A stretch of 64,000 nucleotides of DNA, taken from the NCBI RefSeq assembly GCF_017873555.1, contig NZ_JAGGKE010000009.1, forward strand, positions 62,001-126,000, written 5' to 3'. Shown piece by piece: positions 8,290 through 15,799 of this stretch. The DNA is from Halorubrum trapanicum (lineage in GTDB: Archaea; Halobacteriota; Halobacteria; Halobacteriales; Haloferacaceae). Position numbers and translations under genes: made by a program. Below the pieces are notes generated by a model. That model was not told the DNA's origin and did no database searches. It saw only the letters and a list, made by a program, of their open reading frames with translations. Numbering within the stretch: the stretch's first letter is position 1; each line of letters starts with the position of its first letter.

Positions 8290-9630
8290 TCAGGCCGCGT
8301 CCGCGATCGCGTCGGTGAGGAGGTCGCAGCCGAGGTCGATCTCGCGGTCGGTGACGTCGAGCGGCGGGAGGATCCGGAGGACCTCGTGGCCGCACGCGAG
8401 CGTGAGGAGGCCGCGCTCGAACGCGTTCTCCATGACCGCGTCCCGGCGCTCCTTGGTGTCGAACTCGACCGCGAGCAGTAACCCCTTCCCGCGGACGTCG
8501 TCGACGGGGTCGAGGTCGGCGTCGCGCATCGTCTCTTTGAACTGCCGGCCGCGCTCGACGGCGTTGTCCATGAGGTCCGCCTCCTCGATTGCGTCGAGCG
8601 TGAGCGCGCCCTGCGCGGAGGCGATCAGGTCGCCGGCGCCCCACGTCGAGGAGAGGCGACCGGTCTCCTCGGGGAACACGTCGCTGCGCGAGACGGTCGC
8701 GCCCACGCGAAGCCCCTTCGCGCTCGCGATCACGTCGGGTTCGTACGCGTAGTGGTCGGAGGCCCACATCTCGCCGGTGCGGCCGACGCCCGACTGGATC
8801 TCGTCGGCGATCAGCGTGATGTCGTGTTCCTCGGCGAGCGCCGCGATCTCGTCGGTGAACGCCTCCGAGGGGAAGCGGTAACCCCCCTCCCCCTGAATCG
8901 GTTCGAGGATGAGGTACGCCACGTCGTCGGGGTGGACGTTCCCGCGTTTCGGGTCGAGCTTCCGACGCAGTCGCGAGACGCCGTCCGCGAAGAAGCCGCA
9001 CGAGCAGGTCTCCGCCGAGCAGGTCCGGTCGTCGCAGAACGGCACCTCCGTCACGCCGCTGATCTCCGGGAACTCGCGGCGGTAGACGGATTTCGAACGG
9101 TTGAGCGAGAGCGCGCCCAGCGTCCGGCCGTGGAACGCCCCGTCGAAGGTGATCGCGTACTTCGCGCCGTTCGAGGCGTCGTAGGCGATCTTGATAGCGT
9201 TCTCGACCGCCTCCGCGCCGGAGTTCGAGAGGAAAACGGTGTCCATGTCGTAGTGAGCGGTCAGGTCGGTCAGGCGGTCCATCAGCCCCGAGGCGCCGGG
9301 GATCCCGTCGCCGGGCGAGGGACCGCCCGCGGCGTAGAAGTCCTGGCCGGCGATCTTCAGCGGGTCGACGAGGTCGAACTCTTCGAGGCGGTCCATGATG
9401 AGGGGGTTGTTGTACCCGAGCGGCGCGGCGGCGACGTGGCTGGTGAAATCCAAGAGGACGTTGCCGTCGACGTCGGTACAGAACGGTCCCTCGGCCGGGG
9501 CGGTGCGGTCCCAGACGAACTCGTAGACGTAGGTGCTCGGCGCGGCCGACTCGTGGTGGTACTCGACCCACTCGCGAGCGCGCTCGCCCGGGAGGTCGCC
9601 GACGGCAGGCGCGGCGGTGTCACGATCCAT
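8290..9630 (-). CDS. class III PLP aminotransferase (GabT/ArgD-like)
   Basis: The 446-residue protein has all class III aminotransferase landmarks: SNSGAEAVENAIKIA (phosphate binding), GAFHGRTLGALSL, ILEPIQGEGGY, LIADEIQSGVGRTG, and the PLP-binding lysine in IASAKGLR. A short Cys-rich insertion (CDDRTCSAETCSCG) after VTEVPF contains four Cys and might bind a metal, which is not typical of GabT or ArgD. Haloarchaeal members are generally annotated as acetylornithine or 4-aminobutyrate transaminases; substrate cannot be fixed here. A TTTATT box near 9653-9658 predicts a leaderless mRNA, and a perfect 20-bp palindrome lies upstream. Confidence 0.85.
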   Translation of the reverse strand: MDRDTAAPAVGDLPGERAREWVEYHHESAAPSTYVYEFVWDRTAPAEGPFCTDVDGNVLLDFTSHVAAAPLGYNNPLIMDRLEEFDLVDPLKIAGQDFYAAGGPSPGDGIPGASGLMDRLTDLTAHYDMDTVFLSNSGAEAVENAIKIAYDASNGAKYAITFDGAFHGRTLGALSLNRSKSVYRREFPEISGVTEVPFCDDRTCSAETCSCGFFADGVSRLRRKLDPKRGNVHPDDVAYLILEPIQGEGGYRFPSEAFTDEIAALAEEHDITLIADEIQSGVGRTGEMWASDHYAYEPDVIASAKGLRVGATVSRSDVFPEETGRLSSTWGAGDLIASAQGALTLDAIEEADLMDNAVERGRQFKETMRDADLDPVDDVRGKGLLLAVEFDTKERRDAVMENAFERGLLTLACGHEVLRILPPLDVTDREIDLGCDLLTDAIADAA

Positions 9631-9678
9631 GCGTCGCGGTGGCACGGAGATGGAATAAATCCGGGGCGATCGCGGAAC

Positions 9679-9698
9679 TGTTGGAGAAATATCCAACA
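9679..9698. promoter_or_regulatory. perfect 20-bp inverted repeat upstream of the aminotransferase
   Basis: TGTTGGA-GAAATA-TCCAACA is a 7-bp perfect inverted repeat with a 6-bp AT-rich centre. It lies about 50-70 bp before the aminotransferase start and about 20 bp upstream of its TATA box, a place typical of activator or Lrp/AsnC-type sites. It could also serve the divergent hsp20 gene, but is 125 bp from that TATA box. Confidence 0.55.
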
Positions 9699-9819
9699 CC
9701 GATCCGCCCGATCGCCCCCGCACGGCAACCCGGTCCGTCCGGGGGGCGTCCCGATTCGAGCGGTCGGTACGAAGGCGCCACCCGACCGTGGAATGTTGTA
9801 TTTTACCATAACCCGTCAA

Positions 9820-9870
9820 ATTTTTATAGAATCGCAACCATACTAGCAACTGAGTTCGAGGTGGTCAACG
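9820..9870 (+). promoter_or_regulatory. hsp20 promoter: TATA box and Shine-Dalgarno
   Basis: ATTTTTATAG (9820-9829) is a strong haloarchaeal TATA box in an AT-rich stretch, predicting transcription start near 9850. The leader then has GAGGTGG at about 9859-9865, a Shine-Dalgarno 6-12 nt before ATG 9871. A real leader with an RBS is uncommon among the genes in this window. Confidence 0.6.
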
Positions 9871-10239
9871 ATGCCCATGCTCGAACCGGCGAACACGTGG
9901 ACGCAAGGAGTCGACTTCCCGAGCCGACTGTTCGAATCCGGTAGTAACGACTACGAACTGTACGAGGAGGACGGCGAGTTCGTCCTCTCGGTCGAACTCC
10001 CCGGCTTCGACCCCGCGGAGATCACCGCCTCGTGGAACGACGGCGTGCTCAACGTCGCCGGCGAACACGAGGACGAGCGCCGCGGGACCCGCCGGACGTA
10101 CCACCGGCGGTTCCGCTTCCCGAAGGCGATCGACGAGGACGGTATCGACGCCGAGTACCGGAACGGCATCCTGACGGTCCGGCTCCCCGTGACCGTCGAG
10201 AACGCCGTCTCCGGCACGGAGATCGAAATCGAGAGCTGA
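9871..10239 (+). CDS. Hsp20 family small heat-shock protein
   Basis: The 122-residue protein has a short N-terminal arm, an alpha-crystallin domain (about residues 25-112) with LSVELPGFDPAEITASWNDG and the near-terminal GILTVRLPV consensus (A/G-x-x-x-G-I/L-L-T-V), and a short tail. The usual C-terminal I-x-I motif is present in modified form as IEIES. It acts as an ATP-independent holdase oligomer in the cytoplasm. Its AT-rich, well-formed promoter fits strong or inducible expression. Confidence 0.9.
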   Translation: MPMLEPANTWTQGVDFPSRLFESGSNDYELYEEDGEFVLSVELPGFDPAEITASWNDGVLNVAGEHEDERRGTRRTYHRRFRFPKAIDEDGIDAEYRNGILTVRLPVTVENAVSGTEIEIES

Positions 10240-10393
10240 CCGCGCGCTCGGTCGCGACCGGCGCTCACCGGTCGCTCCCACGCGTTCCCCCTTCCGCGTT
10301 TCGTAGCCCGTTCTTCCGCGTCGGGTAGCTCGGTTCCGAGACCCAGCGCCGCGACCCAGCACGCCTTTTAGCTCCCGCCGCGACGGGAGACGC

Positions 10394-11032
10394 ATGAACC
10401 GCGAGGAGTTCGCCGCCAGCATCGACCACACCGTCCTCGGTCCCGAGACGACCTGGGCCGACGTGCGGACCGTTCTCGACGAGGCCGCCGCCCACGGGAT
10501 GAACGCCTGTATTCCCCCGTGCTACGTCGCCGAGGCGGCCGAGTACGGGAGCGACCCCGAGGCGATCGCCACCGTGGTCGGGTTCCCGCACGGCCAGCAC
10601 GCCCCGGCGGTCAAGCGCGACGAGGCGGTCGCCGCGTGGGAGGACGGCGCCGACGAGGTCGACGTCGTGATCAACGTCGGGCGGCTGAAGGCGGGCGACG
10701 ACGGCGCGGTGGCCGACGAGCTCTCCGACGTCGTCGCCGCCGTGCCGGTCCCCGTGAAGGTGATCATCGAGACCGCCCTCCTCGACGACGCCGAGAAGCG
10801 CCGCGCCTGCGAGGCCGCCGTCGCCGCCGACGCCGACATGGTGAAGACCTCGACCGGCTTCGCGGACGGCGGCGCGACGGTCGCCGACGTGGAACTGATG
10901 AGCGAGTACCTCCCGGTGAAGGCCTCCGGCGGCGTCGGCTCCTACGAGGAGGCGGCCGCCATGTTCGACGCGGGCGCGGTCCGGATCGGGGCCTCCTCGG
11001 GCGTCGCCATCGTCGAGGGATATCCCGAGTGA
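10394..11032 (+). CDS. deoC: deoxyribose-phosphate aldolase
   Basis: The 212-residue class I aldolase begins [20 protein letters not shown]. The catalytic lysines are in [10 protein letters not shown] and MVKTSTGF (Schiff-base Lys), and the phosphate loop is VKASGGV. It splits 2-deoxyribose 5-phosphate into acetaldehyde and glyceraldehyde 3-phosphate in deoxynucleoside catabolism. The CCTTTTAG box at about 10364-10371 gives a leaderless mRNA, and a 6-bp inverted repeat CTCCCG/CGGGAG (10372-10389) lies between that box and the ATG, where a repressor could bind. Confidence 0.95.
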   Translation: MNREEFAASIDHTVLGPETTWADVRTVLDEAAAHGMNACIPPCYVAEAAEYGSDPEAIATVVGFPHGQHAPAVKRDEAVAAWEDGADEVDVVINVGRLKAGDDGAVADELSDVVAAVPVPVKVIIETALLDDAEKRRACEAAVAADADMVKTSTGFADGGATVADVELMSEYLPVKASGGVGSYEEAAAMFDAGAVRIGASSGVAIVEGYPE

Positions 11033-11105
11033 GGACCGTCTCGCCGTTCTCCGAGGCTGAGAATCCCGCTGGAGGGATTTATGTGCGAGGCGCGTACGGC
11101 TGGGT

Positions 11106-11330
11106 ATGAGCCACCAACCCGGATCGCAACGCTTCGACCTCGACGCGGCGTTCAAGGCGTTCGGCGCGGTCGGGATCGCCATTTCCGTCGCGCTCATCGT
11201 CGCCGTGTTCGCGCTGACCGACCCGTTCGGCGAGTACGTCACCGCGTCGCCCGCCGTCCTCGGTACCCTGCTTTCGGCCGTTCTCGTCGTCGCGGTCGGC
11301 TACACGGCGTACGCCCTCCGGCGGCGCTGA
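11106..11330 (+). CDS. 74-residue two-span membrane protein
   Basis: MSHQPGSQRFDLDAAFKAFG leads into two hydrophobic helices (about 18-40 and 47-69) joined by a short loop and capped by ALRRR, so both termini should be cytoplasmic. Small proteins with this F-D-L-D-x-A-F-K-A-F-G opening occur across haloarchaea; I know no function. GGGATTTATG at about 11074-11083 supplies a TATA box 23-30 nt before the start. Confidence 0.65.
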   Translation: MSHQPGSQRFDLDAAFKAFGAVGIAISVALIVAVFALTDPFGEYVTASPAVLGTLLSAVLVVAVGYTAYALRRR

Positions 11331-11402
11331 CGGGAGCCGCGCGTTCCGTGTCCCGACCCCGACGCCGGGAGACATAAACCGCTCGCGGGCCGACGGTTTC
11401 GT

Positions 11403-11573
11403 ATGACCGACGAGGCGACCGACGCGGCGGTGGAGCGCTTTCTCGATCGAGCGGCGGCCGCGCTCGACGACTACGACGAGGGGTACGCCGACGCGGACGC
11501 GACGCTGGCGACGCTGCGCACCCACGTCGACGAGCTATCCGCGAGCGTCGAGGAAACCGACGAGGAAGAGTAG
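11403..11573 (+). CDS. 56-residue acidic helical protein
   Basis: The frame reads MTDEATDAAVERFLDRAAAA, then LDDYDEGYADADATLATLRT and a tail ending EETDEEE. It should form an amphipathic two-helix hairpin with a very acidic end. Codon use matches the neighbours (GC at third positions), it has a start 25 nt after a GACATAAACC stretch that may be a degenerate TATA box, and it does not overlap any better frame. Function unknown; the family seems limited to haloarchaea. Confidence 0.55.
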   Translation: MTDEATDAAVERFLDRAAAALDDYDEGYADADATLATLRTHVDELSASVEETDEEE

Positions 11574-11625
11574 CGCGGCGAGAAATTGCGGTCGTCGTCA
11601 GACGGCGGCGATCTGACTGAAACGG

Positions 11626-11847
11626 TCACCCCTCCTCTGCCGCCTCCTCGTCGAACAGGCCCAGATCCTCGGCGACGAGGTCGGCGAGGCGGTCCTTGAT
11701 CGCCGGGTCGACCTCCGCGACGGACTCGCCGTCGTGTTTCTGGGCGTTGTGTTTGTCGAGCGCGTCCGCGAGGTCGTCGAGGGGGACGCGGGTCTCCGTC
11801 TCGCACTCGTCGCACACGATCGGGACGGACGGCTCGTCGGTGGACAT
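11626..11847 (-). CDS. small C2H2-like zinc-finger protein
   Basis: The 73-residue protein starts MSTDEPSVPIVCDECETETR. The CxxC pair in VCDECETE is followed after 20 residues by DKHNAQKHDGE, giving a C-x2-C-x(~19)-H-x4-H arrangement that could bind one zinc. A helical acidic tail follows (DRLADLVAEDLGLFDEEAAEE). Small zinc-finger proteins of this kind are numerous in haloarchaea and mostly unstudied. The upstream GTATATC-type sequence near 11871-11878 is the likely TATA box on the minus strand. Confidence 0.65.
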   Translation of the reverse strand: MSTDEPSVPIVCDECETETRVPLDDLADALDKHNAQKHDGESVAEVDPAIKDRLADLVAEDLGLFDEEAAEEG

Positions 11848-11991
11848 TGTCCAGACGATCACCCGTGGCGGATATATGCCTTCGGGCGTCGGGCCGGATT
11901 CGCCGGGATGATCCGACCCGAGATCCCGATCCCTCGCCCGCCGACGCACCGAACCGCCACCGTCTACTGACCCCGTCGCGAATTTTCGGCC

Positions 11992-12840
11992 ATGTACGTT
12001 CTCGTGACGGGGGGCGCGGGCGGGATCGGCGGCGGGGTCGCGCGCTCGCTCGCGGCCGCCGGCCACGACGTGCTCGGCGTCGACCGCGACGCGGACGGGC
12101 TGTCCGACCTGCCCGACGCGGTCGAGACCGCCGTCGTGGACCTCCGCGACGAGGCCGCCATCCGCGGTCTGCTCGCGGACCGCCCGCTCGACGCGGTCGT
12201 CTCCTGCGTCGGCGGCTACGAGATCGCGGCCGTCGAGGACACCGCCGCCGAGGCGTTCCGACGACAGCTGGAGACGAACCTGACGGCGGTCCACGCGACC
12301 GTCGCCGCGGCGCTCCCGACGCTGCGCGAGCGCGGCGGGCGGGTCGTGGTCGTCGGGTCGATGGCCGGATCGGTGGCGCTGCCGTACCACGGCGCGTACA
12401 GCGCCGCGAAGGCCGGACTCGACGGCTACGCCGACTCGCTCCGCCGAGAGGTCGCGCCCCGCGGGGTCGACGTCGCGCTGGTCGAACCGGGTCCCGTTCC
12501 GACCGGCTTCAACGAGCGGGCCGCGGCGGCGGGCGAAGGGGGGAGCAGCGAGGGACCGAGCGACGAGGGGCCGAGCGACGAGGGGCCGAGCGACGAGGGA
12601 CCCTACGCGGACGTCTACCGCGAGTTCGAGGGGTACTCGCCGGCCGCCACTGACGTCGAGACGGTCGTCGAGCGCGTGGTGACCGCGACGACCGCGGAGC
12701 GGCCGCGGACTCGCTACCGGGTGAGCCGACGGGCGCGATGGCTGCCGAGACTCGCGCGCGTGCTCCCCGATCGACTGTACGACCGGCTCGTTCGGGCGGG
12801 ACTCCCCGGCGGACTCCTGTGGCGGTTGCTCCACCGGTGA
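11992..12840 (+). CDS. SDR family NAD(P)-dependent oxidoreductase
   Basis: The 282-residue protein has the classical SDR Rossmann motif TGGAGGIG near the N-terminus, an acidic residue after the second strand (GVDRD) that favours NAD(H), the catalytic Ser in VVGSMAG and the YSAAK catalytic pair. It is cytoplasmic with unknown substrate. An unusual insert near residue 187-205 is a tandem GPSDE repeat, coded by a 15-bp DNA repeat (12550-12594). The C-terminus is basic and hydrophobic (YDRLVRAGLPGGLLWRLL) and may touch the membrane. Confidence 0.85.
   Translation: MYVLVTGGAGGIGGGVARSLAAAGHDVLGVDRDADGLSDLPDAVETAVVDLRDEAAIRGLLADRPLDAVVSCVGGYEIAAVEDTAAEAFRRQLETNLTAVHATVAAALPTLRERGGRVVVVGSMAGSVALPYHGAYSAAKAGLDGYADSLRREVAPRGVDVALVEPGPVPTGFNERAAAAGEGGSSEGPSDEGPSDEGPSDEGPYADVYREFEGYSPAATDVETVVERVVTATTAERPRTRYRVSRRARWLPRLARVLPDRLYDRLVRAGLPGGLLWRLLHR
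12550..12594 (+). repeat. three tandem 15-bp units inside the SDR gene
   Basis: The unit GAGGGGCCGAGCGAC (first copy with GGGACC) occurs three times in frame and a fourth begins at 12595. Each unit codes EGPSD. The near-identity at DNA level suggests recent slippage, so repeat number may vary between strains. Confidence 0.8.
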
Positions 12841-12872
12841 GGGCCAGTTCCACCGGCGAGGGACCGCGCGGC

Positions 12873-13478
12873 TCAGTCGTCCGCCGCGCCGGACGAGGTC
12901 CCCTCCGGCTCCTCGGCGCCGTCGGCCATCTCGGTCTCGGACGAATCGGGGTCCGTCCCGTCCGGGTCGGTCCCGTCCGCCTCGTCGTAGAACTCCTCGG
13001 GCGAGGCGTCGATCCGCTCGAACTCGCCGAAGTCGCGCTCGTGGTGCCGGATGATCTGTTCGACGATCCACGCGCTGTAGCGCTCGGAGTACCCCCAGTC
13101 GCCCTCGGCGTCGTCGACCTCGAACCGGTCGTCGGTGGCGAGCGCGGCGTACAGGTGATAGAAGCCGAGGACCACGTCGCCGAAGTCCTCCGCCTCGCCG
13201 CCGATCTCGCGGCGCTTCTCAGCCAGCTCCTCGCGGCCCGCGTCGGTGAGCGCGAAGTACTTGCGGTCCGGCTCGTCGGCGCGCTCGACGCGCTCCGCGA
13301 CGCCCTCCTCCTCGAACTTGTAGAGGATGGGGTAGACGGAGCCGTAGGAGGGCTCCCAGTGCCCGCCGCTTATCTCCGTGATCTCGCCGAGCAGCTCGTA
13401 CCCGTACCGGGGGCGCTCGTCGAGCAGCTCCAACACGAGATACGAGATCAGTCCTTTCGGCGGGCCGCTTTTCCGCAT
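12873..13478 (-). CDS. PadR family transcriptional regulator
   Basis: The 201-residue protein has an N-terminal winged helix-turn-helix of PadR type (KGLISYLVLELLDERPRYGYELL, with the family signature GHWEPSYGSVYPILYKFEEEG), a helical dimerisation part, and a long acidic tail made of D-G-T-D-P-D-type repeats. I prefer ATG 13478 over the GTG at 13487 because GAAAGGTGG lies directly upstream as a Shine-Dalgarno. PadR proteins are usually repressors of stress or transport genes. It is divergent from pitA, and a perfect inverted repeat lies between them, so autoregulation and control of pitA are likely but inferred. Confidence 0.85.
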   Translation of the reverse strand: MRKSGPPKGLISYLVLELLDERPRYGYELLGEITEISGGHWEPSYGSVYPILYKFEEEGVAERVERADEPDRKYFALTDAGREELAEKRREIGGEAEDFGDVVLGFYHLYAALATDDRFEVDDAEGDWGYSERYSAWIVEQIIRHHERDFGEFERIDASPEEFYDEADGTDPDGTDPDSSETEMADGAEEPEGTSSGAADD

Positions 13479-13486
13479 CGTTCCCA

Positions 13487-13509
13487 CCTTTCAGGGTCGC
13501 GCTGAAAGG
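13487..13509. promoter_or_regulatory. inverted repeat, candidate PadR operator
   Basis: CCTTTCAG-GGTCGCG-CTGAAAGG is an 8-bp perfect inverted repeat with a 7-bp spacer, immediately before the PadR start codon at 13478 and overlapping its Shine-Dalgarno. PadR repressors bind dyads of about this size in their own promoters. Confidence 0.6.
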
Positions 13510-13537
13510 GTTTCGGTCACGGCGACGAGGGGATCAA

Positions 13538-13585
13538 TTTCCGGCGCGCGGAACCCGCGACCGTGGTCCCCTTTCCGGCGCGCGG
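13538..13585. repeat. 14-bp direct repeat in the padR-pitA intergenic region
   Basis: TTTCCGGCGCGCGG occurs at 13538-13551 and again at 13572-13585, 34 bp apart (about three helical turns), followed in both copies by an AACCCGC stretch. The second copy lies 44-57 bp before the pitA start. This layout suits two co-operative binding sites on one DNA face. Confidence 0.55.
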
Positions 13586-13628
13586 GATAACCCGCAAACC
13601 CCTAAGTCGCGGGGACCAAACCCGGCGT

Positions 13629-15281
13629 ATGGTCGAGGCTCCACAGACCGCCGAAGGGTGGTTCTCGCTACACGACTTCCGCTCGATCGACTGGGACGCC
13701 TGGCGCGAGGCGCCCGAGTCCGAGCGACGACGAGCGATCGAGGAGGGCGAAGCCTTCCTGAAACACCGCGAACTGGTCGCCGACGCCGACGCGGGCGAGT
13801 CGGCGCTGTTCTCCGTGCTCGGGCACAAGGCCGACCTCATGTTCCTCCACTTCCGGCCGTCGCTCGACGATCTGTCCGCCATCGAGCGCCGCTTCGAGGA
13901 CACCGCGCTCGCGGAGTTCACCGAACGGGAGACCTCGTACGTCTCCGTCACCGAGGTGTCCGGGTACGTCTCCGACGACTACTTCGAGGAGGGCGCGGAC
14001 GCCGTCGACGAGGGGCTGCGCCGGTACATCGAGGGGAAGCTGAAGCCGGAGATCCCCGACGACGAGTACGTCAGCTTCTACCCGATGAGCAAGCGCCGCG
14101 GCGAGGAGCACAACTGGTACGACCTCGAGTTCGAGGAGCGCGCCGACCTGATGGCCGGCCACGGCGAGGTGGGCAAGGAGTACGCCGGGAAGATCAAGCA
14201 GGTGATCGCCTCCTCCGTCGGCTTCGACGACCACGAGTGGGGCGTCACGCTGTTCGGGTCCGACCCGACCGACATCAAGGACATCGTCTACGAGATGCGG
14301 TTCGACCCCGCCTCCTCGCGGTACGGCGAGTTCGGGGACTTCTACGTCGGCCGCCGGTTCCCGCCGCGCGACCTCGACGCGTTCCTCGCGGGCGAGACGG
14401 TCCCGACCGGGCGCGAGCCCGAGGCGGACAGCGCCGGCCACCCCCACGGCGGGAGCGGTCACGGTGAGGGCGGCGGTCACGGCGAGGGCGGGAGCGGCCA
14501 CGGAGAGGGCGGCGGCCATCACGGCGACGACGGGCACGGACACGGCGAAGGGCACGACCACTCGGGCGCGAGCGGCGGCTCCGCCCACGGCGACCACCCG
14601 CACGGCGAGGAGGAGACCGGCGGCGAGGGCGACCATCCCCACGGTGAGGGCGACGGACACGGCGAGGAGGACGGTCACGGCGGCGACGGGGGCGCGGACG
14701 AGGACATCCGCGGCGAGCTCGCCGACCTCGACATCTACGCCGGGAAGCCCCACGGCGAGGACGTGTACGCCACCGTGCTGTACAGCGAGGCCGACACCGA
14801 GGAGCTGTTCGACGAGGTCGAGGGGCTCCGCGGCAACTTCGACCACTACGGCACCCACGTGAAGACCGCGGTGTACGAGGGGCGCCACACCGACCGCGCC
14901 GCGGTCGTCTCCATCTGGGACACCGCGTCGGCGGCCGAGACGGCGGCCGGGTTCCTCTCGGAGCTGCCCGACATCGTCGCCCGCGCCGGCGAGGAGTCCG
15001 GCTTCGGGACGATGGGCATGTTCTACACGGTCAAGCCCGACTACCAGTCGGAGTTCGTCGACACCTTCGACGACGTCGGCGGCCTGCTCGCCGAGATGGA
15101 CGGCCACGTCGAGACCGACCTGATGGTGAACGTCGAAGACGAGAACGACATGTTCATCGCCAGCCAGTGGAACGCGAAGGAGGACGCGATGGCCTTCTTC
15201 CGCTCCGACGAGTTCTCCGAGACCGTCGAATGGGGCCGCGACGTGCTCGCCGACCGACCGCGGCACGTCTTCTTAGCGTAA
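13629..15281 (+). CDS. pitA: PitA-type fusion: chlorite dismutase/HemQ domain plus monooxygenase-like domain
   Basis: The 550-residue protein has an N-terminal chlorite dismutase-like (HemQ) domain, about residues 1-255, including FYPMSKRRGEEHNWY and GHGEVGKEYAGK (candidate heme-proximal His). A linker of roughly 95 residues follows, with repeated G-H-G-E/G-D and HPHGE units carrying more than 25 His. The C-terminal part (DIYAGKPHGEDVYA onward) is an antibiotic-biosynthesis-monooxygenase-like ferredoxin fold. This fusion is known from Haloferax volcanii PitA. The HemQ part likely decarboxylates coproheme in heme synthesis; the His-rich linker may bind metal. The gene is divergent from padR and followed by repeat element copy A. 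Confidence 0.88.
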   Translation: MVEAPQTAEGWFSLHDFRSIDWDAWREAPESERRRAIEEGEAFLKHRELVADADAGESALFSVLGHKADLMFLHFRPSLDDLSAIERRFEDTALAEFTERETSYVSVTEVSGYVSDDYFEEGADAVDEGLRRYIEGKLKPEIPDDEYVSFYPMSKRRGEEHNWYDLEFEERADLMAGHGEVGKEYAGKIKQVIASSVGFDDHEWGVTLFGSDPTDIKDIVYEMRFDPASSRYGEFGDFYVGRRFPPRDLDAFLAGETVPTGREPEADSAGHPHGGSGHGEGGGHGEGGSGHGEGGGHHGDDGHGHGEGHDHSGASGGSAHGDHPHGEEETGGEGDHPHGEGDGHGEEDGHGGDGGADEDIRGELADLDIYAGKPHGEDVYATVLYSEADTEELFDEVEGLRGNFDHYGTHVKTAVYEGRHTDRAAVVSIWDTASAAETAAGFLSELPDIVARAGEESGFGTMGMFYTVKPDYQSEFVDTFDDVGGLLAEMDGHVETDLMVNVEDENDMFIASQWNAKEDAMAFFRSDEFSETVEWGRDVLADRPRHVFLA

Positions 15282-15305
15282 CGCGTCCTGACGCGCGAGA
15301 GATTT

Positions 15306-15710
15306 TTATAAATAGTCGGCAGCGAACCGGCGGCACAGACCGCCAAAGCCCCAGCCGCTCGCTTATAAATAACAGACGATAGATCGACGACGAACACTGC
15401 CAAAGCCCCAGCCGGGAGGACTCGCGCGACTCGCTGTCGTTCGAAAGGCGCTTCGCGCCTTTCGTGATGACGAGAGAGCGAAGCTCTCTCGAACCACGCG
15501 CCTCGCTCGCTACGCTCGCTTCGGTGCTTACGTCGTCGGGCTTCGTCCTCCCGGCCGCCCCTTTTGAGTCCCGCCCCGCACAGCACCGCACCTCACACCT
15601 CCCCAGCCTCGTCGGCCTCCCTCCGGTCGGCCGACTCCCTCGCGCGTGCTCCTCGCGCCCGCTGGGCGCTCGGAGGCACGCGCCACCGCCCCGTCCCGTC
15701 ATTTATAAAT
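15306..15710 (+). repeat. structured intergenic element, copy A
   Basis: This copy fills most of the 518-bp gap between pitA and a uspA gene. It opens with two 57-bp tandem modules (TTATAAATA at 15306 and 15363; CCAAAGCCCCAGCCG at 15343 and 15400). Stem 1 pairs GCCGGGAGGAC (15411-15421) with GTCCTCCCGGC (15545-15555). Two perfect hairpins lie in its loop (15442-15464 and 15471-15491). Stem 2 is GTCGGCC/GGCCGAC (15611-15635). Stem 3 spans 15642-15683. The end is TTTATAAAT (15702-15710). Frames in it (for example 15464-15712) translate to Arg/Ser/Pro-rich shadow proteins and are not genes. Compare copies B and C. Confidence 0.8.
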
Positions 15711-15799
15711 AGAATCGTCGTCGCATTCGCGCCGCTTCGTGTCGTGTCCCCCTCCGCCGACCGCCGGGTTTTAGGTATCGTTGCGGCGAACGAGGGTCC

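Noticed and set aside
10345..10392. Rho-independent-type terminator before deoC
   Set aside because: The dyad is not followed by a T-run, and it lies between TATA box and start codon, so an operator reading is preferred.
14430..14700. CRISPR-like repeat array
   Set aside because: The repeats are codons of a Gly/His/Glu-rich protein linker in frame with pitA, without uniform spacers. No Cas gene is in the window.
15464..15712. 82-residue frame inside element copy A, and similar frames in copies B (25910-26299) and C (49317-50162)
   Set aside because: The frames share words such as FVLPAAP and SLARA only because the DNA is repeated. Stem arms change freely without regard to codons, so the element is not coding.
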